Source: Glebionis coronaria (lineage: Eukaryota > Streptophyta > Magnoliopsida > Asterales > Asteraceae). Taken from it: 64,000 nt of DNA. Below are positions 58,027-64,000 of the stretch, in pieces (within the stretch, counting starts at the first letter, position 1; each line of letters opens with the position of its first letter). Made by a program: the position numbers and the translations under genes. The stretch spans positions 99,525,237-99,589,236 of the forward strand of contig CM046878.1 in the NCBI GenBank assembly GCA_025667525.1, given 5' to 3'. Below the pieces are notes generated by a model. The model searched no databases. It was not told the DNA's origin and saw only the letters and a list, made by a program, of their open reading frames with translations.

Positions 58027-58505
58027 CTTTTCCCCAGCGACATGTCGCTGGGGAAACTTTGGAAAATCGTTGACAAGTCAAACACAAAGCGTTGACAAGT
58101 CAAACACAAAGCGTTGACAAGTCAAACTTATCGAAAGTTTCCACAGCGACATGTCGCTGGGAAACACTGAAAAATCGATGACAGGTCAACCACAAAGCGT
58201 TGCCAAGTCAAACGTAAGGAAAGATTCCCCAACGACATGTCGCTGGGGAAACTTTGTAATTAGCTGAGAAGATTAAGTTTAACTTAATTTTTGCTGATTT
58301 AATAAAGATTTTCCCCAGCGACATGTCGCTGGGGAAAATCATGCCACCGTGGCAATCTATTTTTCAGGAAAAGTTTGTGGGGCCCGTGTGTCGCTGGGGT
58401 AAGTCGCTGGGGATACCTTTCTCATCGAGCGTACCCCAGCAAAATTTTCCCAGCGACATGTCGCTGAGGAAACGTATCCCCTTCAAATTGTCGCTGGGGA
58501 AAAGC
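58027..58505. repeat. Right subterminal palindromes of the CACTA element
   Basis: At least five copies of the CCAGCGACATGTCGCTGG palindrome (58028-58057, 58137-58165, 58224-58253, 58309-58340, 58444-58472) plus half-copies at 58388-58415 and 58488-58503. Between the first ones a GCGTTGACAAGTCAAACACAAA repeat occurs three times (58070-58130). Confidence 0.92.
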
Positions 58506-58546
58506 CAAAAAAATCGATGGGGAAGGAGTTGATTGTTGTAGTGGAG

Positions 58547-58700
58547 ACACTGCACCGTGGCTCGCGTTATGGTCCCGTGCAATCGTAATTTTTTATAAAA
58601 GCATTAATGGTGGGGCCACTATAACACCAGAATTTTGGTGTTAACCACTACGACATTTTTCTAGTGTTATGATGATTCTAGTGTTATGGAGTAGTTTGCT
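58547..58700. mobile_element. Right half of a palindromic MITE interrupted by the CACTA element
   Basis: CTCGCGTTATGGTCCCGTGC and CCACTATAACACCAGAATTT are inverted versions of sequences left of 37530 (CATAACGCGAGACC, GTAGTGTTATAGCC). Family not determined. Confidence 0.45.
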
Positions 58701-58960
58701 GACGTGACATGTACTTGTTCCACGATACGAGCTCACGGCTCAGCACTGTACTTAGTGCTCTTATATTAAGATGGAGATATAATCTAACGCTTGGACTTAT
58801 ACCAATTAATCATGTTCTAGGGTATGTTTGGCAAAGTAACTGGTGCTAAAATTATAGATGATGTCGGATATAAAGATGGTGCTAGAAATTATGAAAAAAA
58901 ATTATTATTAAAAGCTATATGAATCATTTTTTGATTTAAAAAAATTATGAAAGATAATTA
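58701..58960. other. Unassigned spacer
   Basis: Contains GGGTATGTTTGGCAAAGTA at 58821, resembling hAT-MITE ends, but no partner end was found. Confidence 0.4.
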
Positions 58961-59289
58961 TGTAAAAACTAGAAGGGGGGGGGGGTTGAATAGTTTTTCT
59001 TCGAATGGCAACCTAATTAAAATTACTTTCAATTTGGTTTGTATCAAAACTATCTTTTACTTGAAGCTAAGTTGCATAATGATTAGGTTCAATTCAAATG
59101 CACTAGCAAAGATAATAGGTAAGTGTAATGATAATGAAATAAGTAAAGAGTAAGGAATGAGAAAACCTAGTGGGAAGACTCCAAGATTTATAGTGCTTCG
59201 ACAACGAGGCTCTATCCTCGTTTCTACTCCACTCCTCGAGTACACCTACTCGAGATTTTCACTATATCCACAAGCTCCCTTCTTGGCGG

Positions 59290-59830
59290 AGAAAACCTTA
59301 CATCGTCGCTTACATTATTTTCCGACAATAAGCTAAATGTCGAGACCTAATCTTTAGCTAGGACCAATCTACACAACGTTGCCTACTTCACAATTTAACG
59401 ACACAAGGCTAGATGTCGAGTTCTAATCTCAAGGTAGAACCAATATTCACGACGTTACCTACTTCACCATTTTACGACACAAGGCTAGATGTCGAGTTCT
59501 AATCCAAAGCTAGAACCAATCTTCACGACTCTTCACTTTGAAGCTAAGTGATAACTTCACACAACACAACTACTAATCACTTTCAAGTTAAGTAAGAACT
59601 TACAAGACATAACCACATCACTTTATAGTTTAGTGAGAACTTCTAATCAATCTATTACAACTCAACTAAATATATCCAAGTACACACATGTAGCTTGGAT
59701 CTACACAACATAAATCCAAGCAAACACATATGCAATGGATGTACACAACAAATCCAAGTATTCACAAATAACTTGGATGAACAAAACTAGTCCAAGTATT
59801 CATAAATACAATGGATTAACAAAAAACAAA
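59290..59830. repeat. Tandem repeats inside the SIRE-like LTR
   Basis: A ~80-bp unit (GACACAAGGCTAGATGTCGA, TTCTAATC, AGCTAGAACCAATCTTCACG) occurs three times at 59320-59540. A ~45-bp unit (ATCCAAGTA, CACATA, CTTGGAT, ACACAAC) occurs about four times at 59670-59825. Confidence 0.85.
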
Positions 59831-60079
59831 AAGGGTATCATGATGAATATGACTAGCTCATGGATTCACCTTTATCACAACACTAGTGAGTGAGTGATCT
59901 TCTCTTTGGACAAGGTAAAGGAGGGGATCAAGAGGATAATCATATGTAAACATACTTAACATATTAAGTGATCATTTACTAATGATTATGCTATAGAAAA
60001 GAGAAAGGGGCTGAGGAAAAACGTCCAGAGAGGCTTGTTGGAAAATGAGATTTGATCCACTATTTAAAGGAGACAATGT

Positions 60080-60175
60080 AAAACGGCTATCTGGGCGTGG
60101 TACCTTATCTAGCCTGGCGGTTCCTTAGGGAACCGCCTAGCTACTTAAGGTTCCACCCGTAGACTACGCTCTGTT
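60080..60175. repeat. GGCGGTTCCTTA hairpin, copy in the LTR
   Basis: GGTACCTTATCTAG followed by GGCGGTTCCTTAGGGAACCGCC, a near-perfect palindrome. Related to 62005-62085 and 63455-63545. Confidence 0.8.
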
Positions 60176-61334
60176 TTTTGTCTTTTAGTGGGGTAGGAAT
60201 ATCTGAGGTATTTTAAGCCTTCAAAGGATATTCTAATAGCATATGGAATATGCTATTTTCAAATTTACATTTTCCATTTTAATAAAACATTTTCTAAAAA
60301 AGAAAGTTTATTAAAAAGTCTTTTGTCATATTAACAAAAGTGAGTTTTAAGGATAATCATTTTGATGATTACTAAGTATGATTAAGAAAGGTTAGTGATA
60401 TGATTATTACCTTGATGATAGTGTTAGTTAAATAATTCGATTTATGTTTTACACTAAATGTGTTGTATAGTTTGTTGTGATCAAAACTAAGAAAGATTAG
60501 TTAACACTAATAATGTTTTTAGGCATCACTTGCATTAACAATCTCCCCCTTTTTGATTATGACAAACGATAAACTCATTTACGTAGAAACACAAAATATC
60601 GAATTATTAACGAGTTTATCACTATCATTTCTCCCCATTTGTCGTAGCAAAAATCTTAGCACAAGTCTTTGAAGAAAACCGGACTTTGCTAGTAGCTCCC
60701 CCTTGGTGGTTGCTCCCCCTTGCTTGGGGCACCAAGTATATGAGCTAAGGTGACATGCTATACAAAGGTTAGTAGAAAGAAAAGAAACACCAATGTATAT
60801 ATGATCACTACCTACTAAGTAACTTGAGAGGGAGAGAGAGAAGAAATCTCAAATTAGAAGCAAGTATTTTGCTAAGTATGTCCAAAAAGGTAATTGACAA
60901 AATCAAACTTCAATCCAATGAAGATGATAAACTTGTCAAGGGGTTAAAGTTTAGAATTGATGGAATCACCCATAAGCAATTGTAAAAATTAACCATGATC
61001 AACTCAAAAGAGAGCTAAGGAAATAACACACAAACAACACAAAGGTTACATAAAAGAAAAGACACAAAAAGGTAGATAGTCACACACACAATATGAGTAT
61101 CTAAAGCAAAAAAAATATGGAAAATAAACCACAAAGCATAAGCTATTCTAATAGTGATTATTTTCCAAGATTGCTAAAGAAAATAAAAGACTCTAAAACA
61201 ACTAAAGTAATAAAGACTCTAAGAGTAGTTAGTCCTTTAGTTGGAAAAATAAGACAACGACGCATCATTCGAAGTTTTGTCCACCGGAACGAAAACTTAG
61301 AGAGGAGGTCGAGTGAGGAGGAATTCAAGGAAAT

Positions 61335-61847
61335 TTAAATTCTCATATACATGAGCAAGTTCAATTTGTTGAAATCGACAACAAGCACACGAGGATCCAT
61401 GATGCAACACAAAATCAGTTGATGGGGGTATGGCATCAAACCTAGGGTTTGGTGGTGGTGGGGTAATAGGGTAGGAAATATTTTCAAAATGCCTTGTGAG
61501 GTTTGGGAAGGTTGAAAGGTCATTGAGTTGAGGGGTGTTGAAGGATTGTGGTGGCGGGGGAACATTTCTTTTGCTCCGGTGATGGGGTTAATGATATAAG
61601 TCTCATTCCAATACTTGATTGGAGAGAAGGTAGGGTTTTTGGGTGGTTTGGAAGAAGATGGTTCATTCTTCTTAATCCAAATAGGTCGAACCGAGATTTT
61701 CGGTTTCTTTGAAAGCTTGGATGAGGAAGCTTTGGGTGAGTGGGGTTGTGACAAAGAAATGTCAAGGTTATGAATGGAGGAGTTAGGCATTGTGAAGGTG
61801 TGAGAATGAAATCTCAAGGTTGGGAAGGTGTGAGAATGAAATCTCAA
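61335..61847 (-). CDS. Ser/Pro/His-rich ORF of the SIRE-like element (170 codons)
   Basis: MRFHSHTFPTLRFHSHTFTM... begins with a short repeated HSHTF segment that comes from a 28-bp DNA duplication (61790-61845). It then has basic KLSKKPKISVRPIWIKKN and Pro-rich sequence, and lacks transmembrane or enzyme motifs. It lies near the 3' LTR on the element strand. SIRE elements carry an extra ORF here, sometimes called env-like; identity is not established. Confidence 0.4.
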   Translation of the reverse strand: MRFHSHTFPTLRFHSHTFTMPNSSIHNLDISLSQPHSPKASSSKLSKKPKISVRPIWIKKNEPSSSKPPKNPTFSPIKYWNETYIINPITGAKEMFPRHHNPSTPLNSMTFQPSQTSQGILKIFPTLLPHHHQTLGLMPYPHQLILCCIMDPRVLVVDFNKLNLLMYMRI

Positions 61848-62004
61848 GGTTGGGGTATAAGTAGAATGTAATCAAGGTAAGAATTTGAATACAAAATGTG
61901 AAGTGTCAAGGAATGTTTAGCCAAATTGAGTAAACAAGGAATCTTGACAGGGTATAGGGATGTAAATTTTTTTTAACCAAAAACGAGTCAAAAGCTAGTT
62001 GCTG

Positions 62005-62085
62005 TCCGCGGTACCTTATAGGGACCGGCGGTTTCTTATCACTTAAGGAACCGCGCGACTTTAAGGAGCCGCGTGCAGTGGACTT
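62005..62085. repeat. GGCGGTTTCTTA hairpin, internal copy 1
   Basis: GCGGTACCTTATAGGGACCG, GGCGGTTTCTTATC, CTTAAGGAACCGCGCGAC and GGAGCCGCG in close order: inverted GCGGTTCCTTA / TAAGGAACCGC arms. Confidence 0.8.
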
Positions 62086-62574
62086 GAAACCAAGTTTTTC
62101 CAGGGTTTTGAGAAAAACTAAGACTTTTTCAAAAAAGTTGCAAATCTTGGAATTTTACCTCTATTAGCACTAAATTATGCTAGGTTTGCATAAAAGCAAC
62201 ACATTCACAAAGAACGTCTTGACAAAGGGTGACAAAATATTTAGATATCATTTTAAACCAATTTTAGTCAAGTTTTTAGAGGTTATGATAGATTTAGGTT
62301 CAATTTTAATTTCAAATTAAAGTTGATTAATGTGCACATAAGGATAGAAACACATAAAGACTAATCAATAGATCAACTTCATGAAACACTCATGAAGGAA
62401 GCAAATACAATGACAAATGAAAAGAAAAAAAAAACTAACTAATACAAAGCTAGCTTAACATTAAATCTAGATGAGTAGTCTTCTTTGGCTTGGTTTTGAT
62501 GAAAAACATTTATTTATAAAACTCATCATTCATCTCCTAGGAGGAGGCATGGAGAACAAGGCATGCAAGAACTC

Positions 62575-63237
62575 TTACAACCTCCTATGTAGTCCAAACA
62601 TTTCTATCCTAAGGTTATGGATGATGTAGTGGTTGTAGAGGCAACATGGACAATTAGGACCATGAGTCTCTTGAAACCCATAGTAAGGATCACCCAAGAG
62701 GGGGGAAAGTGGGACACCCAAAATTGGAATGTTTGAGTGTGGTGGAGGTGGAGGAGGCATGTTCTCCAAGGGTGATGTGGGTGAGTGTGGAGGAAAGTTC
62801 TCCAAAGGAGAAATGGGTGAGTGTGGAGGTATGTTCTCCAAGGTTGGTGAAATGGGTGAGTTTGGAGGGATAAATGGTGAAGTCACCAAGGTGTCATCAA
62901 AGTTATTCACAAAAGGAATGCTTTGGATTGGTTGTGGTTGTGTAGTCACATCCAAGGGTGCACTTGGAGTGAAGGGTGAAGAGAGCTCATTCATTCTTGA
63001 GTGGAATGAAGAGGAGGTAGAAGCAATAGAGTGGTTAGTACCATGGGTGGAGGTTGTCTTGCATGGTGCAAGGGGTGGTGAAGGTGATGAGGAAATGAGG
63101 ATTGGAACCATCTCATTTTTGGGTGTGTGAAAGGGTGAGGAGTTAGGCTTGGGTACCTTAATCCTAATCTTAAGTGTTTTTCTTGGGGTGGAGGTTTTGG
63201 AAGTGTTTGAGGTTTTTGTAGAAACCATGGTTGACAA
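62575..63237 (-). CDS. Pro/Ser-rich ORF of the SIRE-like element (220 codons)
   Basis: ATG at 63235-63237. N-terminus Ser/Thr/Lys-rich (STKTSNTSKTSTPRKTLKIR), then a Pro/Ser domain with four repeats of NxPPHSPxSPLE (about residues 130-165), and a C-terminus with a CPCC pair (GPNCPCCLYNHYII). No signal peptide or membrane helix is obvious. It lies downstream of where pol would end. It may be the SIRE extra ORF or a fragment of it; function unknown. Confidence 0.45.
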   Translation of the reverse strand: MSTMVSTKTSNTSKTSTPRKTLKIRIKVPKPNSSPFHTPKNEMVPILISSSPSPPLAPCKTTSTHGTNHSIASTSSSFHSRMNELSSPFTPSAPLDVTTQPQPIQSIPFVNNFDDTLVTSPFIPPNSPISPTLENIPPHSPISPLENFPPHSPTSPLENMPPPPPPHSNIPILGVPLSPLLGDPYYGFQETHGPNCPCCLYNHYIIHNLRIEMFGLHRRL

Positions 63238-64000
63238 AGGTGGTTTAAGGGTTAGGGAAGGATGTTTTGATGTGTGAAGAACATGACTAACAAGGTGGGT
63301 TTAAATGGGTGATGGGATGATCCAAACTAGTAATGGGTTAAAATCATTTTAGGTGAATACTGAATTTAGGTAACCTAGTTTAGGAGATGTGCAGGTTTTT
63401 GCAAAGAATCATGCAATGTTTACACAGATTGAAGAAAATAATGTAAAGCAAAAGATTCTGTCGGGCACAGTGGCCGGCGGTTCCTTATCTAGGACCGGTG
63501 GTTCCTTATCGATAAGGAGCCGCTGGTCGATATGGAACTGTGACCATAGGTGTTTCAAAAATTTCACATCCCAAATTTTGGTTAACCCAGATTTTTACCA
63601 AAGGATTCAGAAGCCAAAGTTAACTACTAACCAAAATCTAAGAAGCTAACTATCATAAAGGATGCACAAAGCTATGTAAATCACAAACATGATGGCATAA
63701 GCAACATTTAGGATTGAAATAAATAGTAATCCAAACATGTAGCATAAGTTAATACACAACCAAACCAAAGTAATAATAAGCAAATGTTTTAAACATCACA
63801 AGACAAGTAAACTTTGACACAATTCAAAGTCTTCACCTCCTTTTCTTGCCTAATCCCTTGATCATTTTTCCCAAGAACTTGAATCCCTTCCTTGACTCAA
63901 CCCGATGTTCATGCAATTCACCTCGAGTTCTAAGATTTTCACGGTAGAGATGCTCCATATTGAGATCTTTGGTACTTCACTAGAATGATGAGGCGGATGA
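63238..64000 (-). other. Internal sequence of the SIRE-like element up to the window edge
   Basis: No ORF is supported on the element strand. It holds the third GGCGGTTCCTTA hairpin at about 63455-63545 (GGCCGGCGGTTCCTTATCTA, GGTGGTTCCTTATCGATAAG, GAGCCGCTGG). Confidence 0.55.

Larger units (their letters stand above)
37528..58546 (+). mobile_element. CACTA (En/Spm) DNA transposon, 21.0 kb (37531-58543), with GAG target duplications
   Basis: Right terminus on the minus strand is CACTACAACAATCAAC; left terminus is AACTACAACAATCCAG, i.e. the same TIR with its first C changed to A. The TIR similarity continues through CCTTCCCCATCGA. GAG is duplicated at 37528-37530 and 58544-58546, the 3-bp size expected for CACTA. 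Inside are subterminal palindromes at both ends, a TNP2-type transposase and a TNP1-type gene on the plus strand, and an antisense GRF zinc-finger pseudogene. The 8.5 kb copia insertion in an intron is included in the length. TNP2 is destroyed, and the left terminal C is lost, so autonomous movement is unlikely. Confidence 0.93.
58961..60540 (-). repeat. 3' LTR of the SIRE-like element (1580 bp)
   Basis: Plus-strand ends TGTAAAAACTAG and TTGCATTAACA (TG...CA). A G run (about 12 G) lies at 58975-58986. A minus-strand TATA-type region is not obvious. Confidence 0.78.
58961..64000 (-). mobile_element. SIRE/Maximus-like Ty1/copia element, 3' part only
   Basis: The 3' LTR (58961-60540) is followed by a polypurine tract (minus CAAAAAGGGGGAGAT) at 60541-60556, so the element points left and its 5' part lies beyond the right edge. 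The TCTCCCCCTTTTTGAT signature next to the LTR, together with the long LTR, is typical of the SIRE/Maximus lineage; this is family knowledge and no RT is in view to confirm it. The visible internal part (60557-64000) lies downstream of pol and has two Pro/Ser-rich ORFs on the minus strand. Confidence 0.75.

Noticed and set aside
58821..58900. hAT-type MITE end (GGGTATGTTTGGCAAA)
   Set aside because: No matching inverted end or 8-bp target duplication was found nearby.
62729..63130. 133-codon Gly-rich plus-strand ORF
   Set aside because: Reverse complement of the Pro-rich SIRE-like ORF; Gly runs mirror Pro codons.

Overview
This 64 kb window is plant nuclear DNA made almost entirely of transposable elements. 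No host housekeeping gene, rRNA, tRNA, CRISPR or bacterial-type operon was recognised. The Ty3/gypsy polyproteins have a Ser/Pro-rich leader ORF typical of daisy-family elements, and one Ty1/copia coiled-coil ORF carries a 'WRPTGRTFTLVGN.CPLTRI' signature abundant in the same family. The source is therefore probably an Asteraceae (asterid eudicot) genome. This is inferred from family recognition, not from a search.

Layout. (1) 1-8590: a Tat-lineage Ty3/gypsy element on the minus strand, cut by the left window edge. Order on its own strand: LTR, primer site, gag, protease, RT, RNase H, integrase, then a spliced extra ORF running convergently on the plus strand (1-1588). It is broken by stops, frameshifts and two short tandem duplications. 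(2) 8591-31632: a tandem LTR-internal-LTR-internal-LTR array of a chromovirus-like Ty3/gypsy family (minus strand, ~3.7 kb LTRs). Both internal parts carry the same gag-to-RNase H deletion. Nested in its LTRs are the Tat element, a solo LTR (10270-11950) and a deleted element of the solo LTR's family (19470-23382). Both of these last insertions have 5-bp target duplications and unusual TA...TA LTR ends. (3) 31633-37530: a small copia-like non-autonomous element (31925-33658), a CA/TA microsatellite, AT-rich DNA with many ATCATATATGAT palindromes, and a Stowaway-type MITE. (4) 37531-58543: a 21.0 kb CACTA (En/Spm) transposon bounded by GAG target duplications. It contains palindromic subterminal repeats, a ~2 kb array of a 33-bp repeat, an antisense GRF zinc-finger pseudogene, a broken TNP2 transposase and a TNP1-type gene. 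A copia-type element with apparently identical 323-bp LTRs (47692-56208) sits in a TNP1 intron; it lacks RT and integrase but keeps one open 733-codon ORF. (5) 58544-64000: the right flank of the CACTA site (half of an interrupted palindromic MITE), then a SIRE/Maximus-like copia element on the minus strand: 3' LTR 58961-60540 and an internal part that runs off the right edge.

Nothing here looks like a working gene network; the elements relate by nesting. The relative order of events can be read directly: chromovirus LTRs are older than the Tat, solo-LTR and TA-ended insertions, and the CACTA is older than the copia inside it. The most interesting items are the CACTA structure (palindromes, acquired cassette, GRF gene with paired E2F-like sites), the young copia derivative with one intact coiled-coil ORF and an 18-copy 16-bp leader repeat, the TA-ended LTR family with ATTCCGAT clusters, and the tandem LTR array.
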